This document shows positions 1 through 8,722 of a DNA stretch of 64,000 nt, one piece after another. Each line of letters begins with the position of its first letter. The stretch's first letter is position 1. Source of the DNA: CAVSCR01 sp963726575 (lineage in GTDB: Bacteria; Actinomycetota; Actinomycetes; JAHEKZ01); assembly GCA_963726575.1 (NCBI GenBank), contig CAVSCR010000003.1:682001-746000 (forward strand), written 5' to 3'. The notes beneath the pieces were generated by a model. The model was not told the origin of the DNA, did not search any database, and saw only the letters and a list, made by a program, of their open reading frames with translations. Both the position numbers and the translations under genes were made by a program.

Positions 1-622
1 GGTCTGCACCGACGATCTGCACGCGACCGCCGGACACCTCCTTGAGGTAACGGCCGGTACCGGTGATCGTGCCGCCCGTGCCCACCCCGGCAACGAAGTG
101 CGTGACGCGCTGGTCGGTCTGCCGCCAGACCTCTGGCCCAGTGCTGCGGTAGTGCGACTCGGGGTTGGCCGGGTTCGCGTACTGGTCCGGCTTCCACGCG
201 CCAGGCACCTCTGCTGCGAGACGGTCGCTGACGTTGTAGTAGGAGTCAGGATGTTCCGGTGGAACTGCTGTGGGGCACACGACCACCTCGGCCCCGTAGG
301 CCTTGAGCACGTCGATCTTGTCGGTCGACACCTTGTCCGGCACCACGAAGATGCACGAGTAGCCGCGCTGCTGGGCAACCAGCGCGAGCCCCACGCCGGT
401 GTTGCCCGACGTCGGCTCGACGATCGTGCCGCCACTGGCCAGGCGACCTGTGCGCTCGGCCTCGTCGACCATGAGCGCAGCGATCCGGTCCTTCACCGAG
501 CCACCGGGGTTGAAGTACTCGACCTTCGCGAAGACGGCCGCAGCCGTGCCGCCGACCACTTGGTTGAGCCGCACCAGCGGGGTGTTGCCGATCAGGTCTG
601 TCACGCGTTCGTAGACATCCAC
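1..622 (-). CDS. cbs: Cystathionine beta-synthase, 3' part cut by window edge
   Basis: PLP-dependent enzyme that joins homocysteine and serine into cystathionine (or acts as a cysteine synthase) in the cytoplasm. The 207 visible codons open with the fold type II signature: an early GNTPLVRL stretch, the PLP lysine in NPGGSVKDR, the substrate loop EPTSGNTG, and further on the phosphate-binding GTGGTITG. The sequence closely resembles my recollection of mycobacterial Cbs (Rv1077), including the CPTAVPP and WKPDQYANP segments, so Cbs is preferred over CysK. The C-terminal CBS domain pair that would settle this lies outside the window. The GTG start is forced, because an in-frame TAG sits 9 bases upstream; no strong ribosome binding site is visible. 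The divergent SGNH hydrolase neighbour recalls the Rv1075c-cbs neighbourhood. Confidence 0.88.
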   Translation of the reverse strand, partial: MDVYERVTDLIGNTPLVRLNQVVGGTAAAVFAKVEYFNPGGSVKDRIAALMVDEAERTGRLASGGTIVEPTSGNTGVGLALVAQQRGYSCIFVVPDKVSTDKIDVLKAYGAEVVVCPTAVPPEHPDSYYNVSDRLAAEVPGAWKPDQYANPANPESHYRSTGPEVWRQTDQRVTHFVAGVGTGGTITGTGRYLKEVSGGRVQIVGAD

Positions 623-695
623 GGGCGGAGCCTACGGGTCGTGACTTCGTGGGTTAGCGTGAACCAGTGCCCCGCGTGACGACAGGTACGACCCG

Positions 696-1724
696 ATGAC
701 GCGCGCGCGGCGAGCCCGCGCGCTGGCTCGCGCTGCGGCTTACGGGGGCACCGGGCTGGTCGGCCTCGGCGGTGCTGTCGTCGGACTGCTGCTGGCGGAG
801 GCCGCGCTGGCCCGCCGCGTGATCGGGCTACCCACCGACGACCCCCTCGACGCGCAGGGACGGTACACACCTGCGTCGGGTGAGGAACGCGGTCGACCGC
901 TGCGGATGGTGGTGCTCGGCGACTCCGGCGCCGCCGGGCTCGGTGTCGAGCAACCGGAGGAGACGCCCGGAGCCGTCGTGGCCCAGCTGCTCGCCGACGG
1001 TGCCCGACGAGCCGTCGACCTGCGCTCGTTCGCCGTGGTCGGTGCCCAGACCGGGACCCTGGACACCCAGATCGATCGGGCCCTGCCGGTGCGCCCGGAC
1101 GTGGCGGTCATCGTGGTCGGCGCGAACGACGTGACCCACCGCGTACCACCTGCTGCATCGGTGCGCATGCTGGCCGCAGCCGTCCGCCGGCTGCAGGCCG
1201 CAGGCGTCGAGGTCGTCGTCGGCACCTGTCCGGATCTCGGCACCGTGCAACCGATTCCCCACCCTCTGAAGTGGGTGGCCCGGCAATGGAGCCGGTCGCT
1301 GGCCGCCGCGCAGATGGTGGCCACGGTCGAAGCCGGCGGCCGCTGTGTGGCGCTGGCCGACCTGCTCGGTGCGGAGTTCGCCCGACAGCCGGAGAAGTTC
1401 TTCGGACCTGACCAGTTCCATCCATCGGCCGCGGGGTACCGAGCGCTCGCGCAGGCCTTGGCCCCGAGCGTCCTGGCCAGCCTCGGCTACGGGGTCGAGC
1501 CGACGGCGCCGGAGCATGCCGTCGTCCCCACGGTTGCGGTCGAGGAGGCCGCCGCAGCCGCTGCGGACCGGGCCGGCACCGAGCTCACCCGGGCCGGACG
1601 CAGCCGCTGGGCTGCCGTTCGCCTGCCGGGACGCCCTCGGCTGCGACGGGCGACGGTGCCCGACGAGTCCGACGAGTCCGACGAGCCCGACGAGCCCGGC
1701 CAGGCCTCAGAGAGCGTGTCGTAG
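696..1724 (+). CDS. SGNH/GDSL-type hydrolase, membrane anchored
   Basis: A 342-residue probable esterase or lipase of the SGNH family. Block I is GDSGAAG near residue 75, block III is GAND near residue 146, and block V is DQFHPS near residue 237, so the catalytic Ser, Asn, Asp and His are all present. Residues 15-35 form a hydrophobic segment after an Arg-rich start, consistent with a signal anchor and an extracytoplasmic catalytic domain. The extreme C-terminus carries a short acidic repeat of DES and DEP units encoded by tandem 9-base repeats near 1660-1700. It resembles the Rv1075c family, which also neighbours cbs in mycobacteria. The substrate cannot be read from the sequence. The 3' end overlaps the convergent gene on the minus strand by 18 bases. 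Confidence 0.85.
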   Translation: MTRARRARALARAAAYGGTGLVGLGGAVVGLLLAEAALARRVIGLPTDDPLDAQGRYTPASGEERGRPLRMVVLGDSGAAGLGVEQPEETPGAVVAQLLADGARRAVDLRSFAVVGAQTGTLDTQIDRALPVRPDVAVIVVGANDVTHRVPPAASVRMLAAAVRRLQAAGVEVVVGTCPDLGTVQPIPHPLKWVARQWSRSLAAAQMVATVEAGGRCVALADLLGAEFARQPEKFFGPDQFHPSAAGYRALAQALAPSVLASLGYGVEPTAPEHAVVPTVAVEEAAAAAADRAGTELTRAGRSRWAAVRLPGRPRLRRATVPDESDESDEPDEPGQASESVS

Positions 1725-2114
1725 GGAGCGCAGGGCGGCCGCCGCGACGGCGGCCTGCCGCTGGGCATCGGCTGCCTGCGGGTACCCGCAAAGGGCCAGC
1801 ACCAGGTCGTTCCCGGCCACCGCCAGCAGGTCGGGGAGCACGTGCACCTCGACGTCGGGCAGGTGCTGCGGCGGTCGGCCCTCGAGCGACGCGGTGACGT
1901 CGACCAGCTGCTGGGCCAGGGCCGCCGCTGCCTGCGCAGCGGTGGGACCGTGGGCGGTGTGCCCGTCCCCTGCCGGCTCGAGGGGTCTGTCCAGGCGGGC
2001 CAGTGAACGACCTTGCAGCCGCTCCACGGTGCGCTCCAGGTCGCGTTGCAGCGGCTCCAGCCAGGGCGGCCTGACCAGACGCTCTGGCGGTCCCTGCGAC
2101 GCCTGGGAGGACAC
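1707..2114 (-). CDS. Hypothetical protein, 135 aa
   Basis: A small soluble protein of unknown function with a GTG start. It is rich in Ala, Leu and Gln and probably mostly helical, with no signal peptide, transmembrane segment or recognisable catalytic motif. A hydrophobic stretch near residues 95-112 (LPDLLAVAGNDLVLAL) could be a buried strand-helix unit. Codon usage has the strong third-position GC bias of real genes here, and the frame is open between two convincing neighbours, which is the main support for calling it. It overlaps the end of the convergent SGNH hydrolase by 18 bases. It could be a lineage-specific actinobacterial protein. Confidence 0.55.
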   Translation of the reverse strand: MSSQASQGPPERLVRPPWLEPLQRDLERTVERLQGRSLARLDRPLEPAGDGHTAHGPTAAQAAAALAQQLVDVTASLEGRPPQHLPDVEVHVLPDLLAVAGNDLVLALCGYPQAADAQRQAAVAAAALRSLRHAL

Positions 2115-2202
2115 CGTGTCAGGCTAGCCCGGTCAGGTCGGCGGGGTTGTGAAGTGCCGCCGCGTACGGCACGGTGGAAGCCCGCTGCCAAGGAGGCGTT
2201 CT

Positions 2203-2436
2203 ATGTCGTCGTTGCACCACTCCGAGGAGACCCACGCGAACCTGGTCTCCCGCCTTCCCAACGCCACTGGCCGCGATGCTGACCAGTGGTTCGCGATTGT
2301 GGAGTCGGGTCCCTCGTTCTCGCGCTTCGAAGAGCGGGTGCACTGGCTGCAGGACGAGTACGAACTGCCGCACGGCTACGCCACTGCTGTGGTCCACGAG
2401 TACGACCTGCAGCGCGCGGCCCGCCGCACCCGCTGA
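2203..2436 (+). CDS. DUF4287 domain protein
   Basis: A 77-residue protein. The C-terminal half has the DUF4287 pattern: a Trp, a short acidic stretch, then LPHGYATAVVHEYD, matching the LGHGHAMAIVH-type ending of that family. The ATG at 2203 is chosen over an upstream in-frame start at 2149 because a near-perfect ribosome binding site, AAGGAGG at 2190-2196, sits 6 bases before it, and the 18 extra residues are Arg/Pro-rich and unlike the family. It is cytoplasmic. The biochemical function of DUF4287 is not established. It is monocistronic and convergent with the YccA-family gene. Confidence 0.8.
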   Translation: MSSLHHSEETHANLVSRLPNATGRDADQWFAIVESGPSFSRFEERVHWLQDEYELPHGYATAVVHEYDLQRAARRTR

Positions 2437-2460
2437 CCTCTCGTCAGCGATGGTGCAGGA

Positions 2461-3315
2461 TCAACGACTGTTCAAGATGGCCAGCAGCCGGAGCAGCTCC
2501 AGGTACAGCCAGACCAGCGTCACCGTCAGGCCGAATGCGGCCCGCCACGACTCGCGCTCCGGAGCCCCCATCGACACCAACTGCTCGATCATCGCGAAGT
2601 CGAGCACCAGCGTGAACGCAGCCAGGCCGACCCCGATGACGCAGAACAAGATCCCGATCGCGCCGAATCCGTAGAAGCCGAGTCCATCACCGACTCCGAG
2701 GAATGCTCCGGCAACGAACGAGATCAGGCTCAGCGTGGCGTAGCTGACGAGCCCGATCATCATCATCTTCGTGAACTGCGGTGTCGCCCGCAGGAACTTG
2801 GCTCGGTACAGGATCAGCATCACCGCGAACGTGACCAGCGTGCCCAGGATGGCCCAGCCGACGATTCCGGACTGAGCACCCTTCTGCACGGCCCAGTCGT
2901 TGTAGACCTTGCTGATCCACCCCACCACCACGCCTTCGAGTGCGGCATAGAGCAGGTAGAGGCCGGGGCTCACCTCGCGGCGCACCGAGGCCCACAGGCC
3001 GACCCCGAGAGCGGCGAACACGAGCACGATGTACAGACCCGTCGGCAGGTCGAGCTGCCAGGCAGCGGTCGCGGTGACGAGCAGTACCGCGAACATCGCG
3101 CCGGTCTTGACGATGACGTCGGTGATCGTGATGCGGGCCACGCCGGCAGGTGCAGTACCCGGCGGCACGGTGTAGCCACCCGTCATGCCGTCGCTGTTGA
3201 CGACCGGACTCGTGGCGTCGGTCGTGGCGGTCGCGGTGGGCGCCTCGCCGAACGTCGCGTAACCGTCCTTGGTCTTGGTCATCTTGGTCAGGACGGGGTT
3301 GTTGCTCTGCGGCAC
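2461..3315 (-). CDS. Bax inhibitor-1/YccA family membrane protein
   Basis: A 284-residue integral membrane protein of the actinobacterial YccA/BI-1 family. It starts with the family-typical QSNNPVL stretch, followed by about 80 polar residues and then seven hydrophobic segments through the C-terminus; one inter-helix segment reads SPGLYLLYAALEGVVVG. BI-1 proteins are linked to proton or calcium leak and to modulation of FtsH; the role here is unknown. The GTG start at 3315 has GAGGAGG 8 bases upstream. The same frame stays open further upstream, but that part simply translates the tRNA-Leu gene and is rejected. Confidence 0.88.
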   Translation of the reverse strand: MPQSNNPVLTKMTKTKDGYATFGEAPTATATTDATSPVVNSDGMTGGYTVPPGTAPAGVARITITDVIVKTGAMFAVLLVTATAAWQLDLPTGLYIVLVFAALGVGLWASVRREVSPGLYLLYAALEGVVVGWISKVYNDWAVQKGAQSGIVGWAILGTLVTFAVMLILYRAKFLRATPQFTKMMMIGLVSYATLSLISFVAGAFLGVGDGLGFYGFGAIGILFCVIGVGLAAFTLVLDFAMIEQLVSMGAPERESWRAAFGLTVTLVWLYLELLRLLAILNSR

Positions 3316-3380
3316 CGAAGATCCCTCCTCGTGGCAGGGGCAGCCGCGGACGGCCGTCCCTCGTTCCTTGACGGTACCTG

Positions 3381-3462
3381 TGCCCGGGGCGGGGGTCGAA
3401 CCCGCACGCCTTTCGGCCGATCCTTTTAAGGGACCTGCGTCTGCCAGTTCCGCCACCCGGGC
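3381..3462 (-). tRNA. tRNA-Leu (anticodon UAA)
   Basis: On the minus strand the 82-base sequence folds as a class II tRNA. The 7-bp acceptor stem GCCCGGG/CCCGGGC has discriminator A. The anticodon stem GGTCC/GGATC has one G-U pair and closes the loop CTTAAAA, giving anticodon TAA. A long variable arm (CGGCCGAAAGGCGT) and a T-arm GCGGG-TTCGACC-CCCGC follow. The long variable arm and UAA anticodon identify leucine. CCA is not encoded. It lies between the NDH-2-like gene and the YccA-family gene on the same strand. Confidence 0.97.
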
Positions 3463-3495
3463 GTACCCGAACCAGGGTAGGTGTCAGGTCGGGCG

Positions 3496-4878
3496 TCAGG
3501 CGGCCGGATGGGCCTCGTGCGGTGTCTGCGGCCCGGTCGGTCGGCGGCCGGCCGCCACCTGGAACTCGTTGAACGGCTCGTGCATCGACCACAGCGAAAC
3601 GATCTCGCGCTTGAAGAAGAGCGCCAGCGTCCAGTCCGCGATCACCCTGGCCTTGCGGCTCAGGGTCGGCACCCGGCTCACGTGGTACGTGCGGTGCAGG
3701 AACCACGCGGGCCAGCCCTTGACCTTGACGCCATACACGTTGGCGACGCCTCGGTACAGGCCGAGTCCGGCCACGGAACCGACGTAGCGGTGCCGGTACT
3801 CGGTCAGTTGCTTCCCCCGCAGCGTGGCAATGATGTTGTCGGCGAGCACCTTCGCTTCCCGAACCGCGTGCTGCGCGTTCGGCGCACAGAACGTGCCCGG
3901 TTCTGCGGTGAGGTCGGGGACCGCTGCACTGTCGCCGGACCCCCAGGCGTTCGGCGTCCCCTCCACGCCCAGCGTCGCGGTGCAGCGCAACCGACCGCGC
4001 TCGTCGACCGGAAGGTCGGTGTTGGCCAGCGCCGGACTCGGTCGGACCCCGGCCGTCCACACGACCGTCTCGGCGTCGAAATGCTCGCCGTCGCTGAGCA
4101 CGACATGTCCGCCGACACACGACTCCAGCCGGGTCTCGAGGCGCACCTGGATGCCGCGTGTGCGCAACTCCTCCAACGTCCAGCGACCCATCTCGGGACC
4201 GACCTCGGGCAGGATGACGTCGGCCGCCTCGACCAGCACGAAGCGCAGGTCGTCGGCGCTGATGGATCGGTAGTAACGCGTGGCGTACCGCGCCATGTCC
4301 TCGACCTCGGCCAGGGCCTCGACTCCCGCGAAGCCGCCACCCACGAAGACGAATGTCAGGTTGCGGCGCCGGATGTCGTCATCGCGGGTCGACTCCGCAA
4401 TGTCCATGCACTCCAGGACGCGGTTGCGCAGCTGGATGGCCTCCTCCACCGTCTTGAACCCACTGGCCCACTCGGCCAGACCGGGGATCGGAAGAGTCCG
4501 CGACACCGAGCCGACCGCCATGACCAGCTGGTCGTACGGCACGTCGTAGGCGTCGCCCTCCAGCGGACGCACGGTCGCGCGCTTGGCGGCGTGGTCGATG
4601 CGCTCCACCCGTCCGGTGATGATCTCCGCGTTGCGCAGCACGCGCCGCAGCGGCACCACCACGTGGCGAGGCGCCACGGCGCCGGCGGCCGCCTCGGGCA
4701 GGAAGGGCTGGTAGGTCATGTACGAACGCGGGTCGACGACGGTCACCTGCGCCTCACCGTCATGCAACCGGCGGAGCAGGCGCAGGGCGGTGTACATGCC
4801 GACGTAGCCGCCACCCACGATCAGGATGCGGGCAGGAGCGGAGGGCGTCGGGCGCTGCGACGAGGACGTGGTCGTCAT
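3496..4878 (-). CDS. NAD(P)/FAD-dependent oxidoreductase, type II NADH dehydrogenase-like
   Basis: A 460-residue flavoprotein likely to pass electrons from NADH to quinone at the inner face of the membrane, as NDH-2 enzymes do. An FAD-binding Rossmann motif (IVGGGYVGMY) lies at residues 19-28. The NADH-binding motif VGGGFAGVE is near residue 173, and the second FAD contact GSGDSAAVP, with the following cluster NAQHAVREA, is near residues 315-340. The C-terminal 60 residues are amphipathic and rich in Arg, Trp and Phe, as expected for the peripheral membrane anchor. Length fits the family (400-470). It may be one of several ndh paralogues, so no gene symbol is given. It stands alone, followed by tRNA-Leu. 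Confidence 0.85.
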   Translation of the reverse strand: MTTTSSSQRPTPSAPARILIVGGGYVGMYTALRLLRRLHDGEAQVTVVDPRSYMTYQPFLPEAAAGAVAPRHVVVPLRRVLRNAEIITGRVERIDHAAKRATVRPLEGDAYDVPYDQLVMAVGSVSRTLPIPGLAEWASGFKTVEEAIQLRNRVLECMDIAESTRDDDIRRRNLTFVFVGGGFAGVEALAEVEDMARYATRYYRSISADDLRFVLVEAADVILPEVGPEMGRWTLEELRTRGIQVRLETRLESCVGGHVVLSDGEHFDAETVVWTAGVRPSPALANTDLPVDERGRLRCTATLGVEGTPNAWGSGDSAAVPDLTAEPGTFCAPNAQHAVREAKVLADNIIATLRGKQLTEYRHRYVGSVAGLGLYRGVANVYGVKVKGWPAWFLHRTYHVSRVPTLSRKARVIADWTLALFFKREIVSLWSMHEPFNEFQVAAGRRPTGPQTPHEAHPAA

Positions 4879-4951
4879 GGGACGAGGTTAGAGAACCGCC
4901 CGTTGACCCCGCTGCGACGCCGAGGCGAACTCTTGACATCAAGTTGTATCT

Positions 4952-5662
4952 CTAGGACAACCCGGCCTGGAGGCGGGCCGCACGGAACACGTCGTCCAGC
5001 ATGGGTTCGGTGAGCTTGCCCGTGAAGGTGTTCTGCTGGCTCGGGTGGTAGCTCCCGATCAGAGCGACCGCCGACGCCGCTCCGGGGCGGTCCAGCTCGG
5101 CTCGGGCGCCATGGCCAAAGCGGGGACGCGGCGCAGGCACCGCCCAGCCCGCACGGCCGGCCAGCGAAAGGGCCGCCGTCCAGGCAAAACCGCCCAGGGC
5201 CACGACCACTTGGAGGGCACCGAGTTGGGCGACCTCCTCGTCCAGCCAGTGCGCACACGCGTCGCGCTCCTCGGTGCTGGGCTTGTTGGCCGGAGGTGCG
5301 CACCTGACGGCGGCCGACACCCGGGTGGACCGCAGCTGCAGGCCGTCGTCACGCGCGATCGACGTGGGCTGGTTGGCCAGTCCCACGCGCTCGAGCGCGG
5401 CGTACAACCAGTCGCCGCTTCGGTCGCCCGTGAACATGCGCCCAGTGCGGTTCGCACCGTGGGCCGCCGGCGCCAGGCCGAGGACCAGGATCCGCGCATC
5501 GGCCGGACCGAAACCAGGCACCGGACGTCCCCAGTACTGCTGGTCGGCAAACGATGCCCGCTTGGTGCGCGCGACGTGCTCGCGCCATTCCACCAGCCGA
5601 GGACAGGCACGGCATCGGGTGATCGCCGCGTCGACGTCGCGCAGCGCCGACTCACGACTCAC
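4952..5662 (-). CDS. Uracil-DNA glycosylase, family 5 (UdgB-like)
   Basis: A 236-residue DNA repair enzyme that removes uracil (and related damage) from DNA. Motif A is GLAPAAHGANRTGRMFTGD near residue 58, and motif B is SYHPSQQNT near residue 212. The Ala-rich motif A without the usual catalytic Asp/Asn is typical of family 5. Cysteines in CRACPRL near the N-terminus and in RCAPP and DACAHW mid-protein fit the Fe-S cluster of this group. The GTG start at 5662 overlaps the stop of the upstream dienelactone hydrolase by 4 bases, so the two are translationally coupled. The frame continues upstream but only as a shadow of the hydrolase gene. Confidence 0.9.
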   Translation of the reverse strand: MSRESALRDVDAAITRCRACPRLVEWREHVARTKRASFADQQYWGRPVPGFGPADARILVLGLAPAAHGANRTGRMFTGDRSGDWLYAALERVGLANQPTSIARDDGLQLRSTRVSAAVRCAPPANKPSTEERDACAHWLDEEVAQLGALQVVVALGGFAWTAALSLAGRAGWAVPAPRPRFGHGARAELDRPGAASAVALIGSYHPSQQNTFTGKLTEPMLDDVFRAARLQAGLS

Positions 5663-6345
5663 CCCAGACGTCGACGCAGCAGCGACAGCGTCCGTTCGAA
5701 GCTGGTCTCTGACGCTGCTCGGTCGTAGACCTCGGGGCGAGTGTCGTTGAAGAACGCGTGCTGGGTGCCCGGGTAGTCGAACACCTCGACGTCGCCGCCA
5801 GCCGCGTCGATGGCAGCCCACGCCTGCTGGATCCCGTCGGCCTGCGACGTGCCGTCCTCCTCCGAGCAGTGGATCATGGCGGACTTGCCCTGGTAGTTCG
5901 ACCACTTGGGCTCCATGCGCTCCCACGGCATCCCGGGGTAGTAACCGACTGCCGCGACGATCTCGTCGCTGAACGTCGCCGCCCACAGGGCCAACGATCC
6001 GCCCATGCAGAACCCGACGATGCCGACGCCGCTGGACGTCACCTCGACACGGTCCTGCAGGTAGTGCGCCGCGCCTGCCATGTCCTTGGCCGCCGTGTCC
6101 ATGGCCAGCCCCATGAGCAGGCGCATCGCGTCGTCCGGCTCGGTGGTGGACACCCCGTGGAAGAGGTCGGGCGCCAGGGCAACGAAGCCTTCGGCGGCGA
6201 AACGGTCGGCCACCGCTTCGACGTGGGGCACCAGGCCCCACCACTCCTGGATGACGATCACGCCGGGTCCACTGCCAGACGCGGGCACCGCCAGGTAACC
6301 GGTGGCCGTGCCCCCATTGCTCGCGAAGTCGACCATCTCGCCCAC
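5659..6345 (-). CDS. Dienelactone hydrolase family protein
   Basis: A 228-residue cytoplasmic alpha/beta hydrolase. The dienelactone hydrolase nucleophile elbow GFCMGG, with Cys as nucleophile, is near residue 118. The Asp/Glu region HCSEEDGTS is near residue 170 and the catalytic His in GTQHAFFND near residue 203. The N-terminal IQEWWGL is typical of the family. Classical members open dienelactones in chlorocatechol breakdown, but many actinobacterial members have unknown substrates, and no catabolic genes are nearby. It is the first gene of a two-gene unit with the uracil-DNA glycosylase (GTGA overlap). Confidence 0.9.
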   Translation of the reverse strand: MGEMVDFASNGGTATGYLAVPASGSGPGVIVIQEWWGLVPHVEAVADRFAAEGFVALAPDLFHGVSTTEPDDAMRLLMGLAMDTAAKDMAGAAHYLQDRVEVTSSGVGIVGFCMGGSLALWAATFSDEIVAAVGYYPGMPWERMEPKWSNYQGKSAMIHCSEEDGTSQADGIQQAWAAIDAAGGDVEVFDYPGTQHAFFNDTRPEVYDRAASETSFERTLSLLRRRLG

Positions 6346-6403
6346 GGTGCTCCCATCCTCGTCGTCTGGGGCGATGCTAGGCGCACCGTGTCGGGCCGGC
6401 GTC

Positions 6404-7738
6404 CTAGGGCAGTACCCGGTAGAGGCGCCAGGGGTTCGGGACGCCCTTCAACTCATGCTCGCCTGCGGATTCGAAGGTCAGGCCGGATCCGGCGACCAGG
6501 TCCTTGACCGTCTGGGACACCAGGACCTCCGAAGCACCGGCCAGCGCCCCAATACGAGATCCGATGACCACGCTGATGCCACCAACCTTGCCATCGATGG
6601 TCTCGCACTCCCCGGTATGTACCCCGGCCCGCACCTCGAGGCCGAGCTGGCGTATGTCGCGCTCGATCTCCTGCGCACAGCGAATCGCCCTGGCCGGACC
6701 GTCGAACGTGGCAAAGAAGCCATCTCCGGCGGTATCGACTTCGACCCCACGATGCTTCGCCAGCAAATGCCGGACGATGCCATGGTGTGCCTCAACCAGG
6801 CCACCCCAAGCGTGATCGCCCAACTCCGACGATCGCGCAGTCGACGCGACGATGTCCGTGAACATGAAGGTGGCCAGGACGCGGTCGTACTGTCCCTCCC
6901 CGACTGGCGTGGCGGCCGCACTTGCGATGCACGCAACCATCGCGTCCTGTTCATCAAGCCATGCCAACCAGTCAGCACCCGGCAGTCTGACCAACCGGGC
7001 ACCAGGGATCAGGCTTGCGACGTATTCGTCCTCTTCGGGCCGCTCCCACTCCTTCGCCACCACCAGGCTGGGTACCCGTATGGAACGAAGCACCTCTCGA
7101 ACATCTGAGTCATAGAAGTACTGGTTCAGGGCAAGGGCTCCAGTTGGTCCGACCCAATGGCGGTGCGCCTTGGCCGCCAACCGAATGAAGTCTCGGTCGT
7201 CGATCATGGACGCCGCTGCGGCTGCCGTCTCGTACGCCGCATACGCCTCGGTGCCCCATGTCGTCCTGATCAGCCGCAGGCTTGCTTCCCATTCATCGTC
7301 TGAGAACCCCCACGGATAATCGGGCGCCCAACGATTTCGCGCCGATGCAGCGATCAGGACGAGCCCGCGGGTGCGTCGCGGAAAGGTGGACGCGAACAGT
7401 GCCGCGACACTGCTGCCCCAGTTGTGACCACAGATGATCGTGCGCTGGGAGCCAACCGCTTCGAGAACGGTCAGCGCGTCGTCCATGTGCGCCTCAAGGC
7501 TAGGCGGAGGGATACCACGGTCCGACAGGCCAGTCCCCCGCATGTCGAAGCGAATGACGCGAAAGGTCCGGGAGAGCTTGGTGAAGAAACTCGCGTAGTC
7601 ACGCTGCTCCCACATCACCTCGAGGTTGCCGCGGAGTCCGTCAAGCCATAGCAGGTCGATGTCGGCATCGCCAATCACTTGGTGGGCTAGGCAGACACCG
7701 TCTCTCGCGAGCGCGTATCGCGTCTCCGGGATTGTCAC
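6404..7738 (-). CDS. Alpha/beta-hydrolase-like domain fused to class III adenylate/guanylate cyclase
   Basis: A 444-residue two-domain protein. Residues 1-265 have an alpha/beta hydrolase fold (FDMRGTGLSD oxyanion segment, elbow at 103-109), but the elbow reads GHNWG, so the nucleophile Ser is replaced by Asn106. Residues 275-444 form a class III nucleotide cyclase domain with metal Asp residues in FTDIVAST and TAGDGFF, an Arg in GSRIGALA, and a C-terminal ELKGVP segment. I recall this combination from mycobacterial-type cyclases (hydrolase-like domain before the catalytic domain). The N-domain is inferred to be a ligand sensor rather than an enzyme. The product, cAMP or cGMP, cannot be decided. 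The gene is single, with 42 bases to the upstream ppx stop. Confidence 0.88.
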   Translation of the reverse strand: MTIPETRYALARDGVCLAHQVIGDADIDLLWLDGLRGNLEVMWEQRDYASFFTKLSRTFRVIRFDMRGTGLSDRGIPPPSLEAHMDDALTVLEAVGSQRTIICGHNWGSSVAALFASTFPRRTRGLVLIAASARNRWAPDYPWGFSDDEWEASLRLIRTTWGTEAYAAYETAAAAASMIDDRDFIRLAAKAHRHWVGPTGALALNQYFYDSDVREVLRSIRVPSLVVAKEWERPEEDEYVASLIPGARLVRLPGADWLAWLDEQDAMVACIASAAATPVGEGQYDRVLATFMFTDIVASTARSSELGDHAWGGLVEAHHGIVRHLLAKHRGVEVDTAGDGFFATFDGPARAIRCAQEIERDIRQLGLEVRAGVHTGECETIDGKVGGISVVIGSRIGALAGASEVLVSQTVKDLVAGSGLTFESAGEHELKGVPNPWRLYRVLP

Positions 7739-7780
7739 GTCCGTATCGTCGACGACCGGGCGCCTAGGAGCAAGGGCGGG

Positions 7781-8722
7781 CTACCGCTCCACGATCGACC
7801 AGGCGATGCCGTCGAGGATGTCGTGTTCGCTCACCAGCACCTCGGGCACACCCGTGTAGGCAACGATCGTCGACAGGATCAACGCTCCGGCCATGATGAC
7901 GTCGACCCGTCCCGGGTGCATCACCGGAATCGCTGCCCGACGATCGCGGTCGGAGTAGAGCAGCATCTCGGTGGTGCGGTGCACGTCGGCCGCGCTGATG
8001 ATGCTGTGGTGGAGCAGATCCGGGTCGTACCGCTCGTGGCTCAGGGCGATCCCGGCGACGGTCGTGACGGTTCCCGCCAGGCCGATCATCGTCGCGGCGG
8101 ATCGCAACGGAACCGTCGTCACGACCCGGGCGATCGCGGCATCGACGTCGTCGCGGGCGGCCGCGACCTCGGCGGGCAGCGGTGGGTCGTGATGGAAGTG
8201 ACGTTCGGTCAGCCGGACGCAGCCGACGTCCACCGACCGGCCGGCGTCGGGTCCGGTCGATCCCACGACGAACTCGGTGGAGCCGCCACCGATGTCCACC
8301 ACGAGGTAGGGCGCCACCGCCTGTGGTTGCCGGGCGCCGAGGTCGCGCGTCGCGCCCTCGAACGACAAGCGGGCTTCTTCGGCGCCCTCGATCACCTCAG
8401 GCTCGACCCCGAGGCGTTCCCGCACCCCCCAGACGAAGTCCTCGCGGTTGCTGGCGTCTCGCGTCGCAGACGTCGCCACGAAACGCACCTGCTGGGCGCC
8501 GGCCGCCTCGATCAGTCCGTGGTACTCGTCGATCGCCGCAAACGTTCGAGCCAACGCGGTCTCGGACAGTGCGCCGGTTCGGTCGACGCCCTCGCCCAGG
8601 CGCACGATGCGCATCGCACGCCGCACGTCGTGCATCGTGCCGGCGTCGTCGTCGTGGTCGGCGATCAGCAGCCGGATCGAGTTGGTGCCGCAGTCGACCG
8701 CTGCGACCCGGTTCCGGCTCAT
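7781..8722 (-). CDS. ppx: Exopolyphosphatase / pppGpp phosphohydrolase (Ppx/GppA family)
   Basis: A 313-residue ASKHA-fold phosphatase that hydrolyses polyphosphate and/or pppGpp. The phosphate 1 loop AAVDCGTNSIRLLIAD is at residues 6-21 and the phosphate 2 loop VVDIGGGSTEF near 133. The central stretch VATSATRDASNREDF is also typical. The short length, without the C-terminal HD domain of E. coli Ppx, is normal in actinobacteria (compare Rv0496 and Rv1026). The ATG at 8722 overlaps the DUF501 stop by 4 bases. It is last in an eno-ftsB-DUF501-ppx order conserved across actinobacteria. Confidence 0.92.
   Translation of the reverse strand: MSRNRVAAVDCGTNSIRLLIADHDDDAGTMHDVRRAMRIVRLGEGVDRTGALSETALARTFAAIDEYHGLIEAAGAQQVRFVATSATRDASNREDFVWGVRERLGVEPEVIEGAEEARLSFEGATRDLGARQPQAVAPYLVVDIGGGSTEFVVGSTGPDAGRSVDVGCVRLTERHFHHDPPLPAEVAAARDDVDAAIARVVTTVPLRSAATMIGLAGTVTTVAGIALSHERYDPDLLHHSIISAADVHRTTEMLLYSDRDRRAAIPVMHPGRVDVIMAGALILSTIVAYTGVPEVLVSEHDILDGIAWSIVER

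Noticed and set aside
3316..3456. N-terminal extension of the YccA-family protein
   Set aside because: The 47 extra residues mostly translate the tRNA-Leu gene; the GTG at 3315 has a strong ribosome binding site and the family-typical start.
5663..6244. Long upstream extension of the uracil-DNA glycosylase frame
   Set aside because: It overlaps the dienelactone hydrolase gene in another frame and encodes Arg/Gly-rich nonsense; the GTGA junction marks the real start.
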